A stretch of 64,000 bases of DNA from Vitis vinifera (taxonomy: Eukaryota; Streptophyta; Magnoliopsida; Vitales; Vitaceae), in the NCBI RefSeq assembly GCF_030704535.1, contig NC_081819.1:20432001-20496000 (forward strand), written 5' to 3'. Under the pieces are notes generated by a model. The model ran no database searches, was not told the origin of the DNA, and saw only the letters and a program-made list of their open reading frames with translations. The position numbers and the translations under genes are program-made. Below, one piece after another: positions 52,471-63,999 of the stretch; position 1 is the stretch's first letter; every line of letters starts with the position of its first letter.

Positions 52471-52499
<29 letters not shown>
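52471..52499. repeat. (GA)n microsatellite in the laccase 5' UTR
   Basis: About 13 GA units immediately upstream of the laccase start codon. On the mRNA strand it is a CT tract. Length changes would directly alter the leader. Confidence 0.9.
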
Positions 52500-52570
52500 A
52501 GTGTTGGGAGTGGAGAGTAGAGGTGGTGGAGATGGGGGTTTTTAATAGAGTGATGAGTCCATTTTCTCCA

Positions 52571-52578
52571 TTTTTATA
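52571..52578 (-). promoter_or_regulatory. TATA box of the laccase gene
   Basis: TATAAAAA on the minus strand, about 100 bases upstream of the laccase ATG. This leaves a leader of about 70 bases that includes the CT repeat. Confidence 0.6.
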
Positions 52579-54451
52579 AGGGAGAAGGTGAAGAAAGGAA
52601 AGTGTTTGGGGAGGAGTATTGTGTTTGTCAGCTTTCATGATTCCTCTAACATGGATACGTGATAATAATGTGTTGGGGAAGTGATTATTCAGTGTGACCA
52701 ATGTGGGGAAGGGTTTTAGCCATGTCTTTTCTCTCTTTCCAAAAGAGAAAATTTTCTCTTTTCATTTCTTCATTTTCTTCTTCTTTTTCTTTTCCATCCA
52801 ACATTTTCCCCATCAAATGATGTCTTTTGACTGAGAATATTGCCACTCCTGCTCTGAAAACAAACCCAATTCTTAAACCCCACCTGCCCTTTAGACTCAC
52901 ACTCATGCCAACTCATTCACCCTAAAAAAGCCCATTTCCAAAAAATAAACATCCCTGACCAAACATGATATTAAAGCTTTAACACCCCATCACCAAACAC
53001 AGGTTTAATAAATCTTTATAATATAGAATGGTGGATGGGAAGGTTAAATGAACACTGAAAAGAGAAAATTAAAGACAAGTTTCAGATATTACTTTGTAGT
53101 CGCAGTACAACAATGTCTTTTTTGGGTATATGTAAAGATTAGAGAGCAAAAGTTGAGTAGAAGAAGATGGGTTTCTTTGTAGTGCTTTTGTTGGACACTC
53201 TTTTAACTCAAATCATAAGCAAAGTAGGTGCACGCCTTCCAAATTCAGCCCCTGTGGGCCTTCCCTACTGAGAATATGAAACTTCCAAAAGCTTTCTACA
53301 AAGCAGAACCAGTAAAGAACTAGATGTTTTGTGTGAAGATTTTCTCTTTTTTATTGTTTTTTTTTTTCTCCTCTCCCCCTCTTTTCTAAAGCTATGAATG
53401 TTGATGTGAATCCAAAGAGTGTGGCCCTGCTACAACTCCACTTTAATTAACATAAAAATGTGGTTAATATTGATTTGTGTCGAACCCATATCGCTAAAAC
53501 ATCATACTGCAGTTCAATAATTGCCCTAATGAAGTGATTAAGACATGCATAGCGTGGGTTTCATTGACCAGTAAAACCCTAAAACCCTGAAAAAAGAATA
53601 CATTCAATAAAATCAAAATACGAGTTCAAGAACAGGAACTGTTCAAACATAATTATGCAGATTAACTCAGTATAGTAAGAGGTGTGTACAAGCTCTGAAT
53701 ATATGCCATTTTTAAGATGAGTTTAAAGAAGTTATACTCAACCAAACCTGCCCAACAAGATGATTATGTCTATTGCCATGATATTATAACTCAATGCAGG
53801 CCTGCAGGTTATGAACATATGTCAATATGACAACAATATCTTATTCTTCTTCAATGATCACAGCATTTTTTTTAAAGAGAGCTCAGAAAAAATTTCTCTT
53901 AATCTCACAAAGAATTGATTGTTCATAGGGAGCAGTTGGCCAATAAAAGCATAAAACCTACCCACCTTCTAATTTGCTTTATTTATTCATCTTGAAGACA
54001 CTAATGAAGGGATTAAAAAAATCAAGATTCTAACCATGGCTTAGACCTTTTTCAGATGATTTCTTTTATGTATGGACGTTGAAATCTCTTTTTCCAGAGA
54101 CATTACCAGGGTTTGTTTATAATTAATGGAGTAAATGCATGCAAGATAATCATCAGCCTTTTGCTATTATTTATGATTTTCTTAATCGGGATCGAAGTTG
54201 ACCGTAATTAGCACACAAATCCAGACTAAAGATTTGGCTCCAAAGTGTCGACTCTGTATTTCTTTACATCAAGTATGAGTGCTACAGCACAACTAACTTG
54301 TAAGCAGCATCCAGTGTACTTCTAAAATCAGCAACAACACCCCCCCGCCCCTCACTCCTCTTCCCCCCTTCGCCCCCTCTGTTACCTACTTCTACTCATA
54401 TCATCGGTATACCTCAATACAAGACAAACACCAGAAAGGATATTCAATCAA

Positions 54452-54693
54452 AACCGGACTATCACCCTATTCTCTCTCAATTGCCCATCCTTTATAGATG
54501 AGGGGGAGTACCTTAGCAATAGCTTCCGACACTTAAGATGGTCCCTCAAATGCCAGATATGAATGTTTTATGAACCAGGCTATCGCCCTATTCTCTCTCA
54601 ATTGCCCATCCTTTATAGATGAAGGGGACTACCTTAGCAATAGCTTCCAACACTTAAGATGGTCCCTCAAGTGCCAGATATGAATGTTGTATG
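54452..54693. repeat. 121-bp tandem duplication, two copies
   Basis: Copy 1 is 54452-54572 and copy 2 is 54573-54693, directly abutting with no length difference. They differ at only about ten positions. Both carry CCCTATTCTCTCTCAATTGC, ACCTTAGCAATAGCTTCC and TGCCAGATATGAATGTT. No open frame spans the pair. Confidence 0.92.
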
Positions 54694-54905
54694 AATTTCA
54701 TACAGGACCACTTACATACCTGAGTGTGAATAATCAACATTTCAAGCTGAAAATGAAGAGCAAAATTATATGGTATAAGGTTCATAATTCAATGCACCGA
54801 TATATCAACAATTAATGACTTACACAGGATGTCAAATTTATTGCATAGTTATATTTTAGGAAAAACCTTACTGGATGGGTTTAGAAAGGAAATTAGAAGA
54901 ACAAA

Positions 54906-56930
54906 TATATTAAGGATAAGATATAGCACAACAGCTCTAACATCCAAGTCAAAATGGTAAAAACAGACCTATTGTATTTACAGTCCTAAAGATATTACAT
55001 ACATTTTCTTGGAGGACGATGGATACAAGACAAAGACATAATTATCTGAGAAAATGGAGGCAAATCATTGTATGAACCTAATCAATAGTTGATGGTAATA
55101 TTCACAATGGCATCAATATTGGTCGCAGAGTCCACCAACAACCCTTCAATTTTGTATTCCCAAAACCCAGATAAGGCGTTCTGATTACAGAAGTGAATCA
55201 GTTTTACCTCAACGGTCCACCAAAAAGCTTCAACCACCCAACAATTTAGTAACTCAGAGAAGGCAAAAAAATTCAATCAAGGCAAAGAATAGAGTTACAG
55301 TGAGGATCAAAGTATGAATTTCTCAAATTTTTCATACTACAATTATAGTTTTTATTAGAACACATTAAAAAAAAAAAAAAAAAAAACCCCACCTTCCTCA
55401 TTAAATGGGGTTTCAGATTACTTCCATATCAGTTCAAAATGTCACAAACCCACCAAAATTTTGAACAACTCAAATGAAAGAATTGTTGATTACCTGTCCA
55501 TTAACTTATAGACTGTATATATAAGGTTGACGTGTAATTAAGCTGTCCCAAAGTATGAAACCTCATCCCAGAAAACTTCTATGCAATAGGTTTGTAACTG
55601 AGAAAATTTTCAATCAAGACAAAGCACGAGGTCATAGTGATGACCAAAGCATACATGTCTCAAATTTTGCATAATACAATGAGATTATCAGAACAAATTC
55701 TGACAACCCAGTAGTTCCTGCTAAATGGGGATTCAAATAACTTCTAAATCAGTTCAAAATATAACAACCCTACAAAGATCAAAATAGTGTGTGAACAATC
55801 ATCTCAGACCATTAATGGAATTTAATCTGCAAAATATTAAATCAAAAGAAGATATATATCAATTAGGGATAAGATATAGTGCAACTTCTCTGACATCCAA
55901 GTCATAATAATAATAACAGACCTATTGCATTCATTATCATAAAAATATGTACATGTATATTCTTGGAGGATGATGTTTTCTTTTCTCCACTTTAAGAAAG
56001 AAATTAATCATAAGACAATTAATACAAGCAATTATTGGAAAATTTGAAAGCATAAGTGAATCAAAATTAAAGTGTACATAGAGGACCATTTAATGTCCAT
56101 GATAGACTTTGTAGATCGGTTGAGCTACTTCAAGTAAGGAGAGGACGTTTGTTTTTTGTTTTCCCTTTCCTTGGTTAGCCTTTAGATGGCTATTGCATAC
56201 ATTTTGTGTACTTTGGCATGTCACCTCTTCTAATATATTTTCTGTTTTGCATATCAAAAAAGGAAAAACATATGAGCTCAATCAATGGTTAATGATAATA
56301 TTCACTACAGTGATTATTCAACATTCAACTTTCCAATTTTGTATTCCGGAAACTCAGATGAGGAGTTCTGATTACAGAAGCGATTTAGTTTTATGTCAAC
56401 AGTCCACCAAAAAGCTCAGAGAAGGCAAAAACTTTTAATCAAGGCAAAGAATCAGATTGTAGTGATGATCAAAGCATGAATTCCTCAAATTTTGCATACT
56501 AAAATCATCAATTATTAGAACAAATTCAGAAAAACCCCACATTTCCCCATCAAATGGAGTTTCAGATTACTGCCATATCAATTCAAAATATCACAATCCC
56601 ACCAAAATTCTACTGAAATGGTAGAATTGTCAACTACCTATCAATTAGCATAAAAACCGTGAACATATAATAAAGACAGAATAATTAAGCCATGCCAAAG
56701 TGTAAAACCTTGCCGCCCCCAAAAATCTTCTATGGGGTAGCGATGATCAAAGCACATACATCTCAAACTTTTCATAATACAATGAGATTATTAGAACAAA
56801 TTCAGAAAACCTGATACTTCTCACATGGGGTTTTGGATTACTAACAAATCAGTTCAAAATATCACAACCCACCACAATTCTGGACCACCCAAGTGGTTAA
56901 ATTGCTGATTACCTGTCAGTTGGCAGAGAA
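54906..56930. repeat. Decayed higher-order tandem duplication (non-coding)
   Basis: Two diverged copies of about 1 kb. GGATAAGATATAG with CATCCAAGTCA occurs at about 54915 and 55867; GTTCTGATTACAGAAG at about 55178 and 56365; GTCCACCAAAAAGCT at about 55216 and 56401. Inside them a unit of about 170 bp (TCAAATTTTGCATA, AATGGGGTTTCAGATTAC, ATCAGTTCAAAAT) appears four times, near 55320, 55660, 56486 and 56761. An older event made the sub-units and a later one doubled the block. I cannot name it as a known element. Confidence 0.7.
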
Positions 56931-57154
56931 ACAGTATTTTTAGAGTAAAAACAAAGTGTAATTAAGTTGAACAGAGTGTAAAACCACTTGTCCTAGTTGG
57001 CAAACAGCCATATTATACCGCCTTCTATGACCTGTTTGCGGAGCTCCCAATGAAGGCAAATAATCCAGAAGTTCAAACTAATGCTATCTTTTAGCAGTAA
57101 CTCAGTCTTTGAAGACAAAAAATTTGTGACAAACCGTTGTAACCTCCTCACACC

Positions 57155-57445
57155 CTATTCAACGATTCCCACCATAAGAGAGCGACCAGTCTGTCTACAG
57201 CTATCAACAAAGGAAAAAGGGAAGATTGGGTTGAGAGAGTGATGGGGATGAACGTTTGTAATGTTTATCTGAAGAAGCGGCGGGATGGTGAGGTTCCAAG
57301 ATGTAGGGTTTTGGCAGACAAGCGGGCAAGGCTTTACATAATCAGGCGCTGCCTTCTGATGCTGCTTTGCTGGAAAGAAACTGCAGATTAACGATAATGG
57401 TCGAGAAATGAGATGCTGGAAAGAGATGGGCTTTTGAGTTTGCAT
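57155..57445 (-). CDS. Hypothetical 96-aa ORF, possibly not a gene
   Basis: An intact frame starting MQTQKPISFQ and ending VGIVE. It is Pro/Ser/His-rich, with a dibasic-free N-terminus and no domain I recognise. It has less biased composition than nearby chance frames. A TATA-like TAATATATAG and a CT/GA tract lie 45-75 bases upstream (57475-57517), which fits a small transcription unit. Equally it could be the first exon of a noncoding RNA. No neighbour suggests a role. Confidence 0.22.
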   Translation of the reverse strand: MQTQKPISFQHLISRPLSLICSFFPAKQHQKAAPDYVKPCPLVCQNPTSWNLTIPPLLQINITNVHPHHSLNPIFPFSFVDSCRQTGRSLMVGIVE

Positions 57446-59144
57446 AATAGATAGTATAATAAATTTACAAATGTGTTTTTTTTTTCTCTCTCTCTCTTTT
57501 ATGTCTATATATTAATGGGGGATAAAGAGCAAGGTAATGCAGGTGCTAAGTTCGTCTGGGAAGAGAGATCACAGAGCTATTAAAAACTTGCTCATTTATG
57601 TTTCCATTGTTAATAGTTCAATATTATAAATAATATCTGTTTTGCATTTTATCCCTTGTACATATTACTTTTCTTCTTGCATTTTGTTCTTTCTTGTTTT
57701 ACTACTAAGGATAGAAAAGATTGGAGAAGTTAAGTTGGAAAAGCACTTGACTGATTACTAGTGCAATCATCCTTGACTAGAAGCAAAATCCAATAGAGAC
57801 ACCATTTCACCGCATGCACTAGAATTCTCAAAATTAAATAATAATAAATAAGCCCACTGATCAATGTAATGGGCATTCTGAGCAAGGAAAACTTTCTTGA
57901 ATCATGTTAAAAATGTTTCACTGTATTTCTTCCAAGAATGGTTGTCAGATAAAATTTGATATGTTAATTTGAATATTACTGTCTTGGTAATACAGAAAAG
58001 GATTCTTTTTGGTATGCTGGTTGGGCTGTTTGTGTCAAGTTCTAAAGTTATCAAATACAGTATGAAACCACAGAGAGACAACCAGCTGTCTTATTGAAGA
58101 GTCACTATATAAACTACAACCTCCCACAAATTAAGAGAATCCTTCAACCTAGAATAACAAACATATCACATAATATCAATCCTGAGAATTCTACAAAGCA
58201 ATCATGATTTTGTCTCTCTATAGAAGAAACAATAATCCACTTGCAGCCCAGGTTTTACCAGAAAACATGGTTCTTAGATATATAGAGTAAATTACCAAAC
58301 AGTCTCCAAGGAAATGAGGGAGGGAGGCCCTTTCAATGACACAAATTCATCTTAGTTACAGCGTAGTTCCAACCAATGTCAATTGGAAATCATTAGTTTG
58401 AAACAAAGATAACTGATATGATCCTATATTTTATTGGCCACAAAATCTCAAACCTTCTCAGTTGTGAATCACTTGTTGAAAAGAGTTTATGCCAGTCAAG
58501 CTGTTAGGCAGTAATCTCATTTTTGAAGCAACAAGCCTACATACATATATGCCTCTATTTTCAGATTAGGCTCTAATTTATGCATGGAATTACATCCAAG
58601 GTGAGACTGGTTCAGTTTTGCCCTGATCATATGGAATTCACAACATCATGTTGGTAATTATACCAGCTAGGAAAACCAATAACAAGAGAAATTTCATTGT
58701 TTTACTTCCAGACAAAAGAATGGGGAAAAAGGGGACCAAAGAAAACCACCCAATATTTCTTTTCATAGATTTAACAGAAAACCAAGATCCTACGAGGATT
58801 GTGTCAAAACTCTGTCAGCCATTTTCAACAGCATAAACAATATAAAATATTGTTTTGTGTCGTCTAGTTGCTCAATGGGATTAAAAAAAGGTCTGTATGG
58901 TTGTCTACTCATCTAATACGGACAGCTTCTACCGAGTAACAACAAATTGGTGGTCATAGATTATGTAGATGGCCATTGACTCCAATTACAATCAAAGATT
59001 CAATCACTAGACTGGCATCAGAACCGAATAATCTTTTAACCAGCATCAGAACTGAATAATCTTTTATAATTCTTCATCACTACATTTACGAATGAAGCAT
59101 GCTCAAAATTTAGCCCATGACAAACAAAATTCGAAGGTTGAAAA

Positions 59145-59625
59145 TAGGGGTGGCAAAGTTTCATATGATTCATCAACATGACTCGAACCCAACATGTTTT
59201 TAGAGGGTTTAGATTGAATATAATTGGGTTTAAGCCAAATTCCTATTGCCCTACATAACCTGTTTAATAAATAAGTAATTTTTTGACCAACTTATATAAC
59301 ATGAATTTGACATGAATTGACCCATTTAATAACCGTATTGGTTAACTTAATTATAATTTTAAACTATTTAACCCATATAGAACTCATTTTAATAAATAGG
59401 TCAATTAAGTCATAAACGTATAAAGACCTACCTCAATCTCATTATTGAATAGGATTTGATTAATAAATGAGTTAAATATGTTACACAATATGTTACCTAT
59501 TTAATAATTGGGTAGTATTTAGGTTTATGTTTTTGACACAATTATTATTTATATCGGGTTTGGGTTGACCTATGTAATAGAAAACCTAGGTCTTAACACG
59601 ACACAACCCACAATTGCCACCCTTA
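59145..59625. mobile_element. hAT-like non-autonomous element, family E copy 2
   Basis: 481 bp with ends TAGGGGTGGCAA and TTGCCACCCTTA. Flanks GTTGAAAA (59137-59144) and GTTGGAAA (59626-59633) match at 7 of 8 bases, as expected for a hAT target duplication. Interior blocks match the element at 25133 in the opposite orientation. No transposase. Confidence 0.75.
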
Positions 59626-60476
59626 GTTGGAAAGATGAACTTTTCAACATTACACTATAACTGCATTCTTCAATAATAATATCCCTATGAAGAGCCTAAC
59701 CCAAAAATTTCATTATATCATGCAGAGAGCAAGGAATAAAAAAATACCTGCAATTCAAAACATAGGATTTATTTTTTACATTTTCCTTGTTGGCTCCAAT
59801 CGGACAACTGAAAAATGAGGAATTGCATATTTTCACATAAAGAAAGCAAATGAAGAAAATTTCAAAACCCATCATCACAACCAAATTGCAGGCTCTTTGT
59901 GAGGAATAAAATGTCGAATTAGTCCAAATGAACCTCAAGGGAAAAGTAAAGCGGAATCCTTTCTCAATGTGAATTGTTTAATAACAAGATACAATATATA
60001 ACAAAAAATATACACAAAACAATTTAGACCCAGAAAAGCCTACAAAATTGGCTAAAACTTCTACCAATTTATTTCCCAAAACACTATAAACGATTCTCCC
60101 AACAAAAAAGGAAAAAGGAAAAAGAATTACCACAATTGAATAAAGGCCTCTAAGTATTCACCTCATGAGAGCCCAAATTAGGCTCTTCAATCCCCGTATT
60201 ACAAAAAAAGAGTCATTAATTATACACAAATAACATAATAATCAAATAATCACAACTCAACAAGATCGCAACAACCAATCCCAAATTCCTAGAAAACCCA
60301 AATACATACAATCAGACATACAGCTTTAAGACCATACAAGATTTCTCCATTTCATGAACAACCCACATATAATCTTTCACATAGAACCCCACAAAACAGA
60401 AAAAGGAAGATCCTCATTTTATTTATGTACGAAATCGTCAGAAGAGAAAGCAAAAAAAGTAGGTGAAATTAGAAGT

Positions 60477-60716
60477 TCAAACGGGAAGCTTATCGACATC
60501 GACGCTGAGATTGGAGCCGTATTGGGAGATGGGCTTGGTGAGCATGAGGGGGCGATCCTTGGCTTCTTCTTCATCTTCATCCATGTCGCTGGTGCTGAGG
60601 TTGATGCACGAGCAGCGTTCCAGGGAAGCGAAGAAGGCTGAGGCCACACTGGTGCCCACCCAGTTGGCCATTCGGTCGAGCCTCTCGCAGGAGATGAAGC
60701 TGCAGTTGTTGTCCAT
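60477..60716 (-). CDS. Small plant protein of unknown function, single exon, 79 aa
   Basis: An uninterrupted 79-residue frame with strong protein-like composition. It starts MDNNCSF, and has SCERLDRMANWVG (9-21) and SVASAFFASLERCSC (23-37), a mildly hydrophobic helix flanked by Cys residues. An acidic run follows (DMDEDEEEAKD, 44-54), and it ends SVDVDKLPV. I think close homologues exist in other dicots but cannot name a family or function. No signal peptide. The ATG was chosen because a promoter with site II motifs lies just upstream (60881-60933); longer frames extend through that promoter in the same and other frames and are not credible. The helix could be amphipathic and membrane-associating; this is a guess. 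Confidence 0.75.
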   Translation of the reverse strand: MDNNCSFISCERLDRMANWVGTSVASAFFASLERCSCINLSTSDMDEDEEEAKDRPLMLTKPISQYGSNLSVDVDKLPV

Positions 60717-60880
60717 TGGAATATTGGAAATGGGATTGGGAAAGTTGGGAGGAGACTCCAATCGGAAGGAAGGGAGAAAGAGGGATTTGGGCGGTTTTGG
60801 AAGAGTGGTTGGTGGGGGTTGGGGACAAGGACAATGGCTGAGATTGTGCCTTGAAATTTGTCTCCGTTCCGACCGGCTTC

Positions 60881-60933
60881 TGGCCCAAAATTGGGCTTGG
60901 CCATGGACCATAGGGCCCATGGGCCTTGGGCCT
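60881..60933 (-). promoter_or_regulatory. Site II-type motif cluster, promoter of the 79-residue gene
   Basis: Overlapping TGGGCC/GGGCCC/TGGGCT motifs on both strands, 165-215 bases upstream of the start codon at 60716. These elements bind TCP factors in plant housekeeping promoters. Confidence 0.5.
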
Positions 60934-61055
60934 TCGTATCGTAGGATAGCCCACACTCAAGAATAATGAAAAAAGCATTCAAAGCAAGATAAACATAAAA
61001 ATAATTTGTTTGAAAACCCCTTTTTTCATTTGGTTTTTTAACTATGGGAGAATCT

Positions 61056-61362
61056 AGCTGTTTTGGTAAATGTTTTCAAAAACATTTTTTTGTTCTCCAA
61101 AACAAAAAAATCAAAAAACAAGTTTGATAATTAGAAACCAAAAAATATGATATTTTTTAAAAACATTTTTAATTATTTTTTATGATTGTTTTAAAAAATA
61201 ATTATATAAAAATAAAAAATGATTAAAAATAAAAACGTTACATATAAAAATTATTTTTAAAAACATAAAAAGCATGTTAAAACTATTTTAAATCCCTAGA
61301 CATATGTTTGTTTTAAAAAAACATAAAAAAAAAATAATTTTGAAAATAGTTACCAAAGGACC
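61056..61362. mobile_element. MITE-like element, family D copy 2
   Basis: About 307 bp. The left end GCTGTTTTGGTAAATGTTTT pairs with the inverse of the right end, GGTCCTTTGGTAACTATTTT. The ends resemble those of the element at 47189. No clear target duplication was found, so exact limits are uncertain. Confidence 0.5.
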
Positions 61363-61859
61363 AAAATTACTTTTGACATGGGCTTAATGCTTCTCACAGT
61401 ATAAAAATCGATTTTCTCACCATACAACAAATGGAATGATTTATTTGATCATGTTTTTTAATATAATTTTAAAAAATGAGATGCTTTTAAAACCCTATAA
61501 GAGAAACCTATTCTGTTTCTCGCTTTTACCATAGGTTGATCCATACTAGACTCTGTGGTAGCTCTAGACCCAATTGAAATTCAATAGGATGCCTCTAGGA
61601 CCGGACTTGGGTTTTTTTTAAGCCTGATATAGGAGCAAAATTCAAAATTTCATACATGAGATAGAAAAAAAACAAAAAAAAAAATCTATAGATGTTACAT
61701 ATGGATGAGATTTGAATGCAAAATGTATCATTTTCAGTCCGGTTCGACCCGGCCGGCTAGACCGGTTTACATTTCTATCAAAAGGGTATTATTTTCTCTA
61801 AAAATTTAAAATTCAATGAACAGCTACGGATATTATGGTAACAAGGCATTGGGGTAATG

Positions 61860-61985
61860 ATGAATCTTATGTTCCCGTTTTGGCTTTTGGCTGCCGGCCG
61901 CGGTGCAGCCTGAGGCGCCCGAAGATTTGGAGCACTACTCTCGTGACACGTGGACCCCCTTCATCGGTTACGTCTTCAGAGGAAG
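61860..61985. other. GC-rich island with a G-box, no gene seen
   Basis: It contains GCCGGCCGCGG and GACACGTGG (an ABRE/G-box), inside DNA that is otherwise strongly AT-rich. Composition suggests a promoter or exon remnant. Neither strand gives a frame I recognise. Confidence 0.35.
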
Positions 61986-63255
61986 CTTCGGAAAAATAAT
62001 AATAATAAAAATAAAATTGACATTTTCCACCTCAATTTTGACAGGTAAAAAAAACTGACTTTTTTTTTATTATTTTGAAAAACTAAGCTCTAAAAAAAAG
62101 AAAAAAAAAGAAGTGAAAAGTGAAAACAACGTTTCAATACTTTTATAATTTTCTTAAGAAAAAATAAAAATTACTTTATAAAAAATCAAAAACAAAAAAT
62201 CATAAAATCATAAAAATACTCCACACCATGATGTAAAAGGAAAATGAATATTCCAAATGTGTAATAATATTAATATAAATAAAACTTTAACTTATATACT
62301 TAAAATAAAATGAAATGTTATTGATATAAACATTTTGTTTATTTATTATTTTATCGAAGATTATAAATGGATATATTTATATATTCAAATAATTTAATTA
62401 ATTAATTATCAGTATATTAAAATATTCTACGAAATCATTTTAAAATAAATAATAATAATAATCAAATACCTTATAATAATGTCATATATTATATTGATAA
62501 AAATAATATACTGTTATCACATGTGTATTGCATAAAATTTTATATATAAATTACTATTTTTTTATATAAATGAAAGCACAAAACCGAATAAGATTTCATA
62601 TATTTCATTTTTATAAAAAGGAATTTTACTTTTCCTTGTCAAATTTTATTTTTAAAAGAAGAAAAAATAAAAAATAAAAAATATTTTTAGAAAATAAAAA
62701 TAAAAAATGAAAACTACAAAATGTTTTGTAAACCCAATGCAACATTATCTAGTTCTTTTCATAAAAGCAAAGAATTTTTTTTTTTAAAATATATATATAA
62801 TTTCAAGTAATTCACATTATATTTTATTTTTATTCATAAATTTTATAATAAATTAAGTAAAAGAATTTGCAATATATATTTCAGACCAATTTCCAACATT
62901 AATAAAAAAGAGAGAAGATTCTTAAATAGTCTCTAAAGCCCAAAGGCAATTTTTTTGGTTCTTATAATATTAATTTTTTTTTTTCCTTGTCTATGTACTC
63001 TTCCAAATTCAAACTGGGTTTTTTTTTTTTGGTACTGTGTTGAATAGTGCCATTCAATCTTTAATATTAAAAAAAAAAAAAAAAAAACAAACAAACACAT
63101 ACTGTATAGAAACAGAATAGAAGATTATTTTTGAGTCATATGTAAATGAAAAATAGCAAAGATTACCAGAAGTAGTGTTGGCTGAATCTTTAACAATGGA
63201 GCAAAATGTTCCAAGGCCATGAAAAAAGAAAGTCAGGGGTGATACCAATGGGAAT

Positions 63256-63999
63256 CTAAAAAAAACAGGAGGCAGAGCGAGTGTGCCTTAGCTTATTGGT
63301 CTTCTTTTCCTCTTCATGGGAGATAACGAGGAGATTGGACTCGTTCTCAATCATCATCTTGGCAACCAGGTAGCCAGCTATGCTCCATGTCTGAAACTTC
63401 CTTGCTTGTTTTCCGACGTAACGCCCTGTTTTACCATCGTAGTACTCAGGCCACCCATCTTTGGAAAGACGCTGCTCCACCAGGTCTATTGCCCGCTTTG
63501 CAATTTGGGGCCTGCCGATCTTGATACAAGCAGCTGTAAGTAACCACAGCAGAACTGCACAAACAGTCCAAACCACAATAGCATATTAGGCATAAATACA
63601 GGACAAAGCTCAGAGTGTAGGGAGCCTAATTCATGACTCAATTCTTAAGCTCATTGATTCAATAAGAAGTAGCAGTGAAATCGAAATAAAATAAGGAGTG
63701 GGCACATGAGTATCACCTGGCCAAGAACCACCGTTATGGTAACTCCATGGCGTGTTCTTGGGGTCGCATCCAGTGACGAGCTCCCAATAGTGTCCCTCCA
63801 ATGCTGGGTACACAACCTTCAAAGGCACCTCACCAATTAATTGTTCCCACCGCTCCTCAACCAGATCCATGATAGCTGTAGCTTGTTCAGATGTGGCTAA
63901 AGAGCTCAAGATGGCAATGCAATTTCCAGCTAAAAACCACCGGAAATCCATGCGACCTGGACTGACATTGCCCATAAAATATCCTCCACGTAGGGGCAT
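63256..63999 (-). CDS. Neutral/alkaline invertase (GH100), 3' end only; partial
   Basis: The C-terminal part of a cytosolic or organellar invertase that splits sucrose into glucose and fructose at neutral pH. The 5' part lies beyond the right edge. Two exons are visible: 63999-63717 (continuing to the right) and 63554-63256 (last), joined in frame at GGSWP/VLLWLL. Family signatures: [51 protein letters not shown] and HNGGSWP. Then come [32 protein letters not shown] and [13 protein letters not shown]. The tail [12 protein letters not shown] differs from the usual RSASWTC ending of cytosolic invertases. Regulation cannot be judged without the promoter. Confidence 0.95.

Larger units (their letters stand above)
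52600..60476. other. Gene-poor region upstream of laccase
   Basis: Nearly 8 kb. It holds a clean tandem duplication (54452-54693), a decayed higher-order repeat (54906-56930), a candidate small frame (57155-57445), and a hAT-like element (59145-59625). The last 100-150 bases are probably the 3' UTR of the 79-residue gene. The rest shows no recognisable protein or RNA gene. Confidence 0.5.
60940..63255. other. Intergenic region between the 79-residue gene and invertase
   Basis: AT-rich, with a MITE-like element (61056-61362) and a GC-rich island (61860-61985). From 62000 to 63050 it is almost pure A/T runs and low-complexity. The last 200 bases before 63256 may be the invertase 3' UTR. No gene recognised. 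Confidence 0.5.

Noticed and set aside
60419-60982. Four longer frames of 133-187 codons on both strands over the 79-residue gene
   Set aside because: They read through the promoter or lie antisense. They arise from the GC-richer composition of the real gene and its promoter.
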